Program-made: the position numbers and the translations under genes
In this document: piece after piece, positions 11,641 through 24,600 of the stretch
Layout: each line of letters begins with the position of its first letter
How positions within the stretch are numbered: position 1 is the first letter of the stretch
DNA from: Drosophila pseudoobscura
Lineage: Eukaryota > Arthropoda > Insecta > Diptera > Drosophilidae
NCBI RefSeq assembly: GCF_009870125.1
Contig: NC_046681.1
Coordinates: 13,901,001 to 13,965,000 of the forward strand
Reading direction: 5' to 3'
DNA: 64,000 nt
The notes under the pieces: generated by a model
What the model saw: only the letters and a program-made list of their open reading frames with translations
Database searches by the model: none
What the model was told of the DNA's origin: nothing

Positions 11641-12644
11641 ACAAAACGGAAATTAAACTTGGCGGTTGGCGCTCTTAACAATTCAGAAAAGTAGTTCCGT
11701 TTACTCGAAAAACATCCCTAGGTTCAACGCTTTGTCTTTAATATTTGAATAAAATTTTAACCATTAAGCGATTCGGACGCGGTTTTATGTTGAAAAATTC
11801 CTTTGGTTGTTACGCTTTTCGTCGTGGTTTGTTGTTGTTTCTTTGTTTCGTCGGAATTTTCGCGTGAAAGTCAAAACATAACATCTGCAATATCTGCAAT
11901 CCAATAATAAGGGAAAATTCCCCCGTTGCAATGTAATATTTGAATATTTTCATTTATGATTTCCCCTAACAACAACTGTTTTGTGTTTTGTGTGTGTGTG
12001 TGTGCGAAGAAGTGAAAATGCTATTGAGGCCATAATATTTGTATTGAAATTCTTAGCGGCGGCCACAAAATTCGTGGCAAAAGATACAACAAAAATAATT
12101 CGATTTCCCGCAAAGAAATGAACGACGAAAAAAGTGAGCGGCTGATTGTGGTTGCTGTTTCAGTCTAGCGTGTGGTTTTTGTTATTGTACTTGCTGTCTT
12201 GGGCTTGCGCTTGGTTATTCTTGTATTGTTTCTTGATTTCCTTGCTGATGTGTATGTGTGTGTGTGTCTTTTAGTGTGTGCTTGTGCGTGGTGCAGCAAC
12301 GAAAAACATTGAATACAAATATTCCCCCCCTACGCGTCTCCCAATTTCAAGGAATCGTAAAAATCCAGTTATGAAATTGCATCAATATTCCATCTCTCTT
12401 GCTCCTTCCCCGGCCTGACCTCGGTTATCATAAGTTGCCAAGAGCGAGATGCAGCATATGGTGCTGCTGCTGTTGCTATGGCCGCAGCATCCGCTCACCA
12501 TTCCTCTCTTTTCTCTCTCCGAAAATAGCAGAAAAAATACATAAATACACCACAAAAAGGCGCGCAACAAGAGTTTTATTTGGAAATACAACAAAAATAA
12601 CCAAGTGGATCGCAGAAAAAGTCAATCTTTTTATTTGGATTAAG
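11630..12644 (+). other. Candidate 5' UTR exon of the P4-ATPase gene
   Basis: This is non-coding DNA between the promoter cassette and a strong splice donor (AAG then GTACGT at 12645). It would join the acceptor at 18460-18461 through a 5.8-kb intron. An internal donor near 12137 (GTGAGC) is an alternative. A TG run lies near 11991-12003. Confidence 0.35.
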
Positions 12645-13091
12645 GTACGTTTTTGCCCGTTACCATATAAAATAGTATATAAAATTAGCAAATAAAAACC
12701 TCAGACGGCAAACAATCTACAGAAAAAACAAGTTAGTTGCTAAGAACCAGTTGAGCGTTGCAGACCAGGCCAGAGTGTCCCCCCTGCCACCCCCTAACGA
12801 CTGGTTTTTTACCTGCCTTCGTCTCGCTAGCGCTCTCTTCTCCCTCTGTCGATGGCGACAGTAGATCGTGCTCCTCCTTGCCTCTCGCTCTCACTTGCAC
12901 CGGCATTTAATAAAAGCGATTGCCAGTTGGATCCTCTCTTCTGATACTGCTACTGCATTGCATTTGATACATTTAATACAGTGGGCGGCGCACATTAGGG
13001 AAGCTGCAACCAAGAATAGTTTTCGTGTCAGCTGTTGAACTACTTACCTGTGTTGCGTTTTAGAGCAGAAAGGAAGACTTTAACATCATTA

Positions 13092-13115
13092 ACATACATA
13101 CATATGTATGTATGT
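13092..13115. repeat. 24-bp perfect palindrome (ACAT/ATGT repeats)
   Basis: ACATACATACAT is followed directly by its reverse complement ATGTATGTATGT. It is simple-sequence in character, and no function is implied. Confidence 0.8.
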
Positions 13116-14740
13116 ATACCTCTGACGGAATTGTATTGCTCTAATTCCACAAGGCTTTCGTAACATTTGAACCCTTTTCCAAAACTGTGCGTGTTTATGG
13201 ACATTACAACCACTGTGCGAGCGTCTCTTCTCTCTCGCTTCTTCTCAACTGAGTTCAAAGCTAGTTGCTTTACTAATTGTAGTTGCAGAGTGAGAGGGAG
13301 ATGGACAGCTGCTCAAGAAACTCTTAACTGTTACTTTGTGTGCAGTCCCTCTCTCTCTCTCTCTAATGCTTACTAGCATTGCTCCAGGTACCGTTACGGC
13401 AGAGCTTCCAGACAATTGACTCTCCGATTCGCAATGCAATGGAAACAGAAGCTGCATGACTTATGTGCGGTGTTTTTTTACAGTTTAACGGCCACTAATA
13501 TACAGCTTTAAATTTGTTTAAATTTTATGACTACAGTTTACCTACCGCCCGCACCACTTTATCGGTGGGTGCTTATCTCCCAAACGGCGGGCTACCCCAC
13601 AAACTTCTTGACTGAAAAACAAACACAGGAAAGTAAATTAATAAATCTTCCATCAGGGCATTCCGCTAGCCCGCCACTGTTTGTGAGAAAAGTGGCTACA
13701 TTAACGGTTGTTCTTCCAGCGTGTCACTTGATAAGCAAATTCTGTGTGGAATGCCCACTGTATCTGTATCTAGGCGTACGTGGCCAGGCGGTACTCACGC
13801 GTGGCTCTGTTGTTTCTTATCACCGACAGCTGTCGGAATATGCACTACACTACTCGCACTCGTATGTGGTATTCATTGTGTTATGTTACCATAAAATACT
13901 ATATGTGGTACCTACGTAGTACGTATCTACTTTTTTAGCAGTCACACATTCCACAAACGAGTATTTCTATCAATCGCTGGCTCTTCACATAGGAGATACG
14001 TACGCTTTTTGGCTACCCCACCATCAGGAGTCCTAACTTAATTGATTCCACATTGCGTTATCCTGGTTCCGTACAGTATTACGGTAGATGGTAAAATTTG
14101 TTGGCTTCGCATGGACAGAGTCCATAAAGAACTACCTTTTATCATTTTGATTGGCGTTGGGTTATCGCTCAATATGGAGGTCCATCCTCCGCTATTATTG
14201 ATACGATTTATTATTATTATTTGATACGACTTGCTCTTTGGCATTTCATTTGGTTGGTCAACAAAGTGTGGTACACTGGTATCTGGTTATAATATAACCG
14301 GTATATATAATATGAAGCAAAATATACAGAAGTGTCCTTCAAAACCTCGAAAACTCGTTAATCTTTAGAGTACATTTTCGTTCGTTTCCCGTGACTGATA
14401 AAATCCACAATAAATTCAACATTTTAAGTGAATTTAAGAAAAATGGATAAAATCATCTTGAGCAGAGCTCTAATCAAATTTAAAATGTAACAAACACGTG
14501 CTCGCATTGTCTGCCGCCAACAATTGTTTCGCCATTAACTTTAACGACTTTTGTGAGGCAGAAGTCTATTGTTTTCATTACTCTGGCTGCACGGTAGTTG
14601 TGGTGCTCGGGAATTGACAGCTCATCGATCCCTGGTACTGTGGCAAATTAAGATGGAATGCGAATAATTGAATACATTAATATGGTAATTTCTGCTGGAG
14701 CGCTTTAGCATAGGGTCAAAGCTTCAATCAGTCGAGCGTC

Positions 14741-14745
<5 letters not shown>

Positions 14746-14822
<77 letters not shown>
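14746..14822. repeat. (AG)n microsatellite, 77 bp
   Basis: About 38 uninterrupted AG units. It is potentially a dense GAGA-factor (Trl) binding tract as well as a polymorphic marker. Confidence 0.95.
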
Positions 14823-14825
<3 letters not shown>

Positions 14826-16668
14826 GCTCGTGAATGGATCGTGCTTTGCTCGTGAGTCGTTTTACAGTATGTACTCTTATTCCTTCCATTGCCAGAGGTC
14901 TCATTTTTGCTTCCTTTTGCTCTTTGATTTTCTAACTTTCAGTTTCTTGTCACGCGGCCCTCTCTTGTCGTCTCTGGTGACGCTTCTCGATGTAATTGAA
15001 TAGATAGCAACCCACAGAAGCGTCGAAGGCAGTTTCGTCGGGAGTGTCGACGCCCCCGTCAGCAGTCAACAGTTTCTAATTAGTTGTGAAACTTTGTTGC
15101 CTTCTTGCCTTCTTGCCTCCTCTCCTCCGTCTTCTTCTTCATCTTCCTCTGGCTTTGGCCGTTTTCTGCCTGGAAACTTGTGTCTTGTTGCCGCGAATAT
15201 TCATTCCCATGGAAGTCGGAAGTTTTCCCATGTCAAAATGCCAAAGCATCGTAAATTTCCAACTCCCATTGTTCAGATTCAAATTGAGTCTGCCTTTTGC
15301 CGTAATTAACCAACGGAGCAGCTAACCAACGGAATTAGCATACGGAATGACTGAGAATAAATATACATATATCGAGAGTTTTGTATGCAATTTGTCACGA
15401 TGTGATTTAAATTGGGTTACGTTACCCCCAATCGGAGTTCCGTCCTCCTCTTTATAATATCGTGGCGGTAATTACTCATCGCCTCAGACTGCAATATCAA
15501 TTATATTATGGAATTATATGCCCCTGATAAGTGCACTTAAACTTTCAGTTAAAGTTAATGGAAGACAAAGGCTAGAACGTAATGCAAATGATCCCCAAAA
15601 GTGGCGAAAATTTAGCCAAATTTATGTTTATCGGCTAGTGCTCCCTCCAATGGATATATGGGTGAATCGTTCGATAAATAAATACCCATTTTGAAATAGC
15701 TGCCAATTGAAAGAACAATTGTAAACATTTTCAGTGCGAAATCGCTTTTGAACAGACGGAACAAAGCAACGAAAATTAAATATTTATTTAAAGAACTTGT
15801 TTTTCTGCATTTCTGCCACCAAAAATAATATCTATGCACAAGAAAAATGGATGGAGAAGACCCGTAGATTTTGAATCTTTTAAATTTGATGATGGTTCAA
15901 GCCCCTTTGTTAATTGATTGGAAATTTGCGTCGAAAACTGGTTTAAAATGCACTCCAGAGGCACGTCGCAGATATTATTTAGAAAAATAAATGCTTTGGT
16001 GTATTAAAATAATTGCTGAACACATTGTTGGTGCTTAAATATAATTATAAAATATTTATATATATATTTTATAATTGGCCCGACCATAAATGCGTTTTCA
16101 ATGGAAGGTCGCGGCCATTCGATTGGAGCCATTGATTGTTCAATCGAATGAAAAATATGGCCAAACTGAATTTTCAATATTTATTTATGTGTAAGGCTGA
16201 GTTTAGTGAGCGCGAGACTTGGGTGAGTTTTCCATCTCATCAAATTGGTTTTCCAATTAGTCGTAGTCCCAGCCGTTCAATAACAAACGACAAAACGAGC
16301 ATCAGATGGGGGGCAAGCGGGTACATACCTATATTGTATCTCTGAGATACGTCTGGATTGGCAAACGCATTGAACTTTATTTTCATTCGTATTCAAGTCT
16401 TTGGCCAGCGCTCTCATTCCCTTCTTTTGGCTGTCTTTTGGCCCGATAATCATTGCCGCTTTTGGGCTTGGCCCACCGCTGGAAATGTTTATCTTTTTTC
16501 GGATTACGAGTATTTCGCATGTGCGTGGCTAAAAATAATTTCAATTTAGCTGCTGCCTCTGCTCCAGCTCCGAGTATCGACAACCGCAATGAGGGCAAGT
16601 CAGAAAAGCCCAAGCCACAGATACAGATGAACGGATTCCCTGCCAGAAGCAAGGAACATAGCGAAGTT

Positions 16669-16803
16669 TTAGATACCCTTGCAGGTGGATCTTTGCTATA
16701 GAAAAGAGAAACGACTGTGTCCGTTCGCTTATGGGAACTTTATAGTGAAACAGGAGTTCCAACATCTGCTGGATATCATCATACCCACTAGAAGACAGGG
16801 TAT
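16669..16803. repeat. ATACCC/GGGTAT-bounded interspersed repeat, copy 1
   Basis: It begins TTAGATACCCTTGCAG and ends CATCATACCC-n10-AGGGTAT. The same ends at a similar distance define the copy at 20171-20317. There is no coding capacity. It resembles a short non-autonomous element or an old dispersed fly repeat. Confidence 0.55.
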
Positions 16804-18461
16804 TCGGGTATGTGGAGTGGCTTCCACTAATTAGAAGAAACAAAAGTGAACTTATCAGGCGGGGACGCCTTCTTTGGGGTCGTTTAACCATTGGGCCAGG
16901 CCAAAATAAATCAAGTTTTGGCCACTTGAAAGTTGTTTGTTCCTCTGGAGCTCGTAAAAAACGCAGAAAGAAAGGAAAATCAAAAGTGCCAGACAGCCGC
17001 AGTGGCGGAGGGTAAAATTTTTCTGCGGGGCCTGCGGGGAGTAGTGGCTAATGGTTCTTAGCCATGTCGATGACGAGGCGAGAGTCAAAAAACCAATGAA
17101 ACGACTAAATGGCCAACAATTTTCATGTTTAATTCGTTTAATAGAATGTTTTATATACCCGTGCTATATATTTTTCTGCTTGATTTATGATCATATAAAA
17201 ACAAAGCAGAAAACGAAAGAAAAAACTAGAAGAAAAAATTAAGTCACATTTCGGTCGTGTGCCAAATTCATTTTTAGCTTTCATATGAAGATTTTTTGTG
17301 TGTCGAGGCATATATATAATGAATACATATATATTCAATATATACAGGCTATATATATGGGCAATACGGAATTGGTTACCAAATTAGTTCATCATTCAAT
17401 GAAAAACTGAATTAAATACAAATTGAAACACGCAAAAAAACGTCGAATTTCATTTGTTTTCATTTAATTAAAAGACTAGAAAAGGAATGGGGTTTGCTTT
17501 AGTCTTTTTTGATCACTTAAATTCAATAAAAAAATTGATGGGACACCAAAAATAATGGAAACAACAATTCTGTTGACACGTTTTGGGGCTCAGAAAATAC
17601 TATAAATGTTTGAGAAATTCTGGGGAACAAAAGTAGAGCTCTTATTGGGAATTGAAGGAACGGAACCCTTTAGCCCAGAGATTGTTGAACTTATAGTTCT
17701 GTTACAGGGCGTTCATTGATCTGCTTCTCAAGCTCACCCCCACCCCCACCCTCAAACCTCCCGTTCCTTCATAATTGTTGTAATTTTCATGTGAATGTTG
17801 GAAACTTTTCAAGAATGAATGAATGAATGGCGGCCTACTGTTTCTCCCAAGAGTTGAATGTTCCCTAGAATTATGAATGCTTGAATGGTTCGCCATGAAC
17901 CGACATCAGCTATGGTTTTGCGAATATATTAGGCTTTATGGATATGTATTTTGGGCAGGGAAAGAGGAAGTATCTGTGGGTCCGACAGCTTAAAAATCAA
18001 AGTTCAATCTGTGTGTGTGTCTTTTGGGGGAGCCTTGAACTTTGTCGCCAATGAGCGACAGTGGGTCTGGAAGCCCACACAACAGAGATTGGAGGAGTAG
18101 CCGCCATCCTACACCCTCCCCACCCCCACACACGCGTTACGCATGACCTTGGGGGCAATTCGTGCTCCACGTCGCCTCTCTTTTTCGTGGTTTTTTCCCT
18201 CCCATTCGCTTCGCTTATCGGAAGCCCCGAATCAAGGGCGAGCTTTAAGTTTTATTTGTTTTTAGCGTTTCATTTTCTATGTTTTTTTTTTGGGTATTTT
18301 TGCTGCGATTTCTGTATTTCGCTTATCCGTTTTTATGATTTCTTTTGGGGCGGTTGAGTGCCTCTCCTGGGGTTCGATAAACCCCACGAGTTTAGGCCCG
18401 CAATTCGTTGTATTCGTTCAATTGCCTCAAATGTAATTGTGTTTCCATCTTTAACTTGCAG

Positions 18462-18670
18462 ATCCGCCCCCTCCCCCCGTCATGGCAGTCGTGCAACAGA
18501 TGAGGCATCATTCGTGCCGGCGATGAGGCCCAGCCCCACGCTGGAGTCCAGGTGCTGCTAGGAAGAGGAGTACCCCTGGAATCGAAGCCATCAAACAACA
18601 TCCGGAACACACACACACACACATATCCCCCGGTCCACAGAAGGTAACCTGATGGTTGTGGCCTGCGAAG
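18462..18670 (+). other. 5' UTR part of first coding exon, with overlapping upstream ORF
   Basis: The acceptor TTAACTTGCAG ends at 18461. A stop codon in the main frame at 18650-18652 makes 18671 the first possible in-frame ATG. An out-of-frame ATG at 18652 opens a frame that runs across the main start to 18891. Its context (C at -3) is weaker than the main ATG (A at -3), which suggests leaky scanning. Confidence 0.5.
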
Positions 18671-21600
18671 ATGCCTTCAGCGAACACCGAAGACTTGCGG
18701 CGAAAGTTTCTAGTTGTCCAGCAGCAGCGCTCGGCCCCGCCCAACCTCTCCGGCGACGGGCACGCGCCTGGCAACACACTGATGATGACAGCCACCGCTG
18801 GAGCGGGAGCGGGAACGGGAGGTGGACTGGGTGCCGCTGGCGAGCCGGAGCGCACGTATGTGTTTCCGGGCGGGAATCCGCTTATAGGTAGCGTACCCGG
18901 AATGCCGGTGGCCAATCCTGCGGGTCCCTCGCGTGGCCATGCGCGGTCCGTTAGCCATGGCGGTGGCGCCATTGTGGGAGCCAATGGGCGGCCCATCAAG
19001 TCGGCGATGAAGGGCCACCAGCGAGCCTTCTCGCAGGGCCAGATCACGGACTCGCCGCCGGGCGGTGCCGCGCCCTCGGGGCGGGGCCACAGTCGCGTTG
19101 GCTCCAAGACAGACTTCATCCTGCCGCCGGGACACAAGGAGGAGGCGGTGCGTGAACCCTCCGCGCCCACCTCGGCGACGGGGGGACGCGGCCACTCCCG
19201 CCAGGCGTCGCGTTCCGAGTCCATCTACACACTACGTCGAACGGAGGCACCGCCGTGGTGGAAGCGGCTGACGCTCTGCAACTACAGCACCGGCGACAAG
19301 TTCGAGGAGCGCAGCTACCGGATGGTGGTGCCCAACCACACCGTGCCGCCCAAGACACCCAAGCGGGAGCATCCCAACGGCCAGTTTGTGGGCAACAAGA
19401 TCCGCACCACCAAGTACACCCTGCTCTCGTTCATTCCGAAGAATCTGCTGGAGCAATTCCACCGCGTGGCCAATCTGTACTTCATCTTCATCGTCCTCCT
19501 CAACTGGGTGCCGGCGATCAATGCCTTTGGCAAGGAGGTGGCCATGATTCCAGTGCTCTTTGTGCTGGGCGTGACGGCGGTCAAGGATCTGTTCGAGGAT
19601 CGGCGGAGGAGAGCCTCCGATAAGCGGATCAACAACACCACATGTCGGGTGTACGATGGGTGAGTGCGATACATAAGTATAAGTATATCTTGGAAACCAG
19701 ATGACAGTTCTTTCGCTAATGGATGGACGGGAAAAGCCATCTTCCCCCTACTTCTAAACAGTTTGTCAATTGTCAAAACTTTTCCAAACTGTTGCCAGAG
19801 TGCCAAATGCCAACAAAGAACTTGACTTCTGCTGACCAATTTCCACCATTCGAGCCCTCCGGCTAGACAGATTTTAACGAGAGACAGTTTGCCGGGCTCT
19901 CTGAATGTTCTGAATGTGCTGAATGGGTGTCTGGGTGTCTGGGGCTTTGGACTGATTCGGATGGCCATTACCCTCCCCTCCGCGTCCCATTTTCAACCAC
20001 TGGTTGCTCCCCTCATGCTAATTTTTGGCCGTCTGCATGATTTGTTGAACCCGATTCGTGTTTTGTGTTTGTGTATTTTAAAACGTGATCTAGAAATCGA
20101 TAAACCAGCCAAAAGCAAAGCAAATACAAACACTAACAAGCATGGAACGTTGCCTTTGGGAACCGAAGCATTAGATACCCTTGCAGACCCATAGGTTGTC
20201 CGACTTTGATTAAATATGTGAGGTTTTATAGGCTGGAGACTTGTAAAATATTTGTATTTTATAGAGCTCAAAAGACCTAAAAGTTAAAGGCATCATCATA
20301 CCCTTCTTCAAGGGTATATAAAATAGCAACAATTCTGTGTGTAAACTTTCCCTAACTGTCTTTGCCTGTGCCTCTTTTCTGTTTCTTCTTCTCCACTTCT
20401 CTCTTGCGGTGGGGCTGTCCCACATTTGAGCGTCGTTGACGCATACTTTTGACACTCTTTTGCCCCCCGCCGAAGCCCTCTTTTTAGCCATCAGCCGAGC
20501 AGCGATGCCGTTTGTCAGACTTTCCCAAACCAAATGACAATTTACTTGCAATGCACGTGTACGTGTACTTGTTGTATGTACCCTGCTGTACCGCTCTACT
20601 GCTCTTACCTCTTGGGATCTGTGCCGCCTCCTTCTGTTCAATTGTTTCCCGTTTTGTAGTACGAGCTGCTAACCAACAACAGCAAAATAAACACGGAACC
20701 AAGGCATATCGATAGAGAAGGTGAGGCCCGGCCAAAGAGCGCCCCCTTTGTGATGCACTTGCCCTACCTGCCATTCCAATGTGCTCTCCACAACAGTTTC
20801 GTTTCTACTCTCTCCCTCTCTATCGCTCGGCTGTCTCGTGTGCCGACGCTGACCAATGAACTTACGAGTGAGCCACTCGTTCGTTTACATTGTTGTTGCT
20901 AATTATATTTGCATTTCCCTATTCTCTTTCACGCTCTTTTGCACAATTGTCATAAAACCAAACCATAGTGATTTTGTCGCTTCTGTCATTGTTGTCCATG
21001 AAACGTGTCGTGCACAGTGGATAAAATCGGATTGGGAATGAAACTAATTGATGATGAAAATGTGAGGATTGCTAAGAAATCACAAGAGGGTGTGCGAGGT
21101 GGGAAGACTTATCCATGGAGTCCACTGTGTTATGGAAATGTGCAACAATTGCATCCGTTCCACTATCCGTCCTTCCTCCGTTGCGCGAAAAGCCACAAGT
21201 TACATGCAAATGAGAGGCGGCTGGGGGGTGGGGGGGTGGTCTGCCAAATATGGAAATCGAATGAACGGTCAGAGGAGCCACAGCTGGACAGCTGACTCAC
21301 AGCCGACTGGAGTACAGGCCTACCTGTGGAATGGAATGGAATGGAGTGGAGTGGAGCAAAAGTTTCCAGTTTAACGGCCCTGACCGTCTGCCCCTCTACC
21401 CCTCTGCCCCTAGATTTGTGTCCACGAATCGAAAATCATGAATTTGATGGCCGTGTGGTGTGCAATGCTCGAGAAAAATGAATCACGAGTTCGAGTGCGA
21501 ATGCGATTGCGAATGGAAATGTGAATTACTTGCGGGTTTTCATCTCTAAATATTGCGATTACGAATGACATTTACTTGGCAAATTATTGGATCAAGGTTA

Positions 21601-24600
21601 CGCATTTGGCAACATTTTTACTACCAAAAAAAAAAGGGGAAAACATTGTCTGAAAGATTTCTCCCTCAAAAGCTCGTGTTAATTGCACCCAAAACGGAAT
21701 CGATTGTGGATGTGCTAAACGAATGATTGAACCCCCAAATTAATTGATGTGTTAAAAGTCTGCAAATTTAATTAACACAAGGAAAGCAAAAAAAAAGGAA
21801 ACCATTAGTCATTCAGGAAGTGGTATCGCAAAGGAGATAGATATAAGTTTAATCTCGAAAACGAAAGGAGAAACCGTGAATAATTAGATGATTCAAATGC
21901 AATAAGGAAGTGCTGCTTTATCCCACATTATCTCGACCATAGACTAGCCTGTGTGTTAAACTATATCTTTCATTAGAAATAACAACCATCTTTTATGGCT
22001 TCACCTGAGAAGATCTGTTAGAGGAACGTCTCTAAAGTTTGTACTCTTATTTCTTTAGAGGACATTGCCAATCAGTTGGGCAGACTCTCTTCTCTCGCTC
22101 TTCTTATGATTCAATCTGTGGGTCTCAATTGCATCGAATTCCCAGTCAATTCCCACTGATTGCTGGGCTGGGGCTCCTCGGACTCTTATTGATAAGCCCT
22201 GCAAAAAGCATGACTCGCTCTGGCCGGGTAAATGCAATAAATTCATTGGAAAAATATCTCTCACTCTTCCGCGCCCCTCCTCCCCCCAAAAGATTGTCTC
22301 ATTCTGGTCTTATCAAAGGGAACGGACGAGGTCACTACTCGTATTGTGGGGCTCTGGGGCGCGAAATGTCATGAAAAGAATTGCACTTATTGCGCGATCC
22401 CCCTTATATAGCTTATGCAAGGTCTTATGTAACACCCGGCTGCCCCCACCACACACCACACCACACACACCCCTCACGTACGAGTATCTGCTGACTGAGG
22501 GATCCAAGAATCGTGCCAGATTCGTATGGAAACTGTAAACAACACTTTTGCCACTCTTTTGAATGCAATTTTCCGTATTTTTGTATTTGTATTTGTATTT
22601 CTTTTGTGGCCAGAAGCAGAGCTTTCTCCACTCGAATGGCATTTCCATTACTTAATCTTTTACTTTTGCCTTTGAACTTGAATTTTCCTTGGAAACACAC
22701 ACTTGCTATTCGTTGCATAAGGCTCCAAGGATATCTATTGTATGATTAATGGCCTGTCCCACATTTCGTATTCAATTTCCGAACCGCCTCAACCATTTTC
22801 TTTGCCCATTATTTGTGTCGTGTGTGCTTTGAACTGGTGGGAAATACAACGAAATAAATATATGTATGTACAACTAGGTGGGGCAGCCAGGGGAAAGGGG
22901 AGGCTTCTTTTTAACATTCCCAAAGCGAATGCGTGGGCGTGTGGGATTTCGTCTATCCAGATGTTGTATCTCTCAGGCGGTGTCAGGCGTGCACTTTCAC
23001 CGCAACCGAAACTGCATGAATATATTCGCAGAATTGCGCCAACAGCTGAGACCTCAAGCCGCTACTTCTGCGATTCTCACTGATTCTTTTGCATAAAATA
23101 TGGCCCCTCAAGGTTGTGAGAAGAACCACTCGTGGGGCACGTTGTGAGAGCGAACTACATAACCTTGAAACCTTGAAAAGCGACCATAAAAGCGAATTTC
23201 CGAATGTCCGAATGTATCTGTACATTGTATCTGCTGTGGCTCTAACACCAGTGATGAGGTGATGAGATGACAGACCATAAATACCGATAGTTATGCTCTA
23301 CTGGGGCGTATCTATTCTTGTGCGCCGATCTCCTACGCTTTTGTGGGTTAATGTTTGGCTGGAAATGATGGTTTATTGTTTCGCTTACAGCTCTCAATAG
23401 AGCGGTTGTATCTCACCAAACTCTGACATTGAAAATGCTAAAATACAGCCACCGAGCAAACGGGTTTTCCAATCCATTCACTCCGTCCCTCCCCGTTCAA
23501 GCAAAACAAACCGGTTGACAATCATCGTTAGGATTCAGTCTCCGTCTCTGCGTCTCTGTCTGAGAGACTGACGTTTGTCTAGCAAGAATCGCCACTCGGG
23601 GCCCAAACCTGATCTCCAGCCATCCCCCCATCCCACATACGACCATTGCCAGCCATCTAATGGCCATGTTAACAAAACCCAGAGACCATTAACACCGTGC
23701 TGCCATGCTGCAATTGCTGCGGCTGTTGGTCAAGTTTTCCGATTTGTTTCTCTCTTCTCATGTCTCGGGTACTCGTATCTCTTGCAGTGTCACTGACTTG
23801 CGTTCGAGCTGGGGTTCAAGCAAAGCCATAGCTCAGGGCAGAGACTGCTGCTCCAGGGCCAAGCGAACGAGCGGAGTGAATATGAGAATATATGATCTGC
23901 AAGGTGGTTTTCTGTTGGGTTCAAGGAGCTTACAAAACGAAGAAATACGTGTAACTATGCCGTCATGATGGAATACGAATATCGAAGACGGATTGAAGTT
24001 TTCGCCATACATCATACTCCAAAAAGTGACATAAATCAATGCGATAGTTGCGACTATCAACGATAGGCTGGTCCGCTATTCATTATCTCATACGAACACC
24101 TGCAGTACTAGTTCCAAGAACTCTATATTCCAAACTATCTTCAGGGTTTGTTCACCCAAAAGATAATCCCACCAGAGAGCGGTGGGCGCACTTGAGATAA
24201 TATTTGATCGAATGCCAGTGACACAAATACCTAGATACCTAGATATTGTATCTTTGAAGCACAGAAATAACTTCAAATGCAGCACGTATGGGAAATGGAA
24301 GAATATTCAAGTGTTAGGGGCTGGAATTTCGACTTGAAGTAGAGCGGAAGGATAGTTATGGAATCTAATCAGATCAGATAGTGATCCCACATCCCATCCC
24401 ACATCAAATGGCTATCTTATGGAACCCACTCTATGTCCCATGGAATTTTCATTGCCACATTTTCGAATTGAAATTGAAATACTCGAATAGTTTGCACTGT
24501 TTGTTGTTTGCCTCTGGCTCTCAAGGATTTCTTTAGAAATAGGGAACAAATATCACGCCCGAAAGATCATTTGAATGGCTTTGGTTGTTAGTCTGAGTTT

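Larger units (their letters stand above)
12645..18461 (+). other. Probable 5' intron of the P4-ATPase gene
   Basis: No supportable coding sequence. Open frames such as 13527-13919 lack family features. It contains a 24-base perfect palindrome (13092-13115), CT-rich tracts near 13350, a long GA microsatellite (14746-14822) and one copy of an ATACCC/GGGTAT-bounded repeat (16669-16803). Other first exons could be hidden here. Confidence 0.4.

Noticed and set aside
13527-13919. 130-codon plus-strand open frame in the flippase 5' intron
   Set aside because: Ordinary-looking composition, but no family similarity I recognise, no promoter or poly(A) signal placed for it, and a length expected by chance.
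18508-19224. 238- and 161-codon minus-strand open frames over the flippase first coding exon
   Set aside because: Shadows of a GC-rich exon; composition Pro/Arg/Ala without family features.
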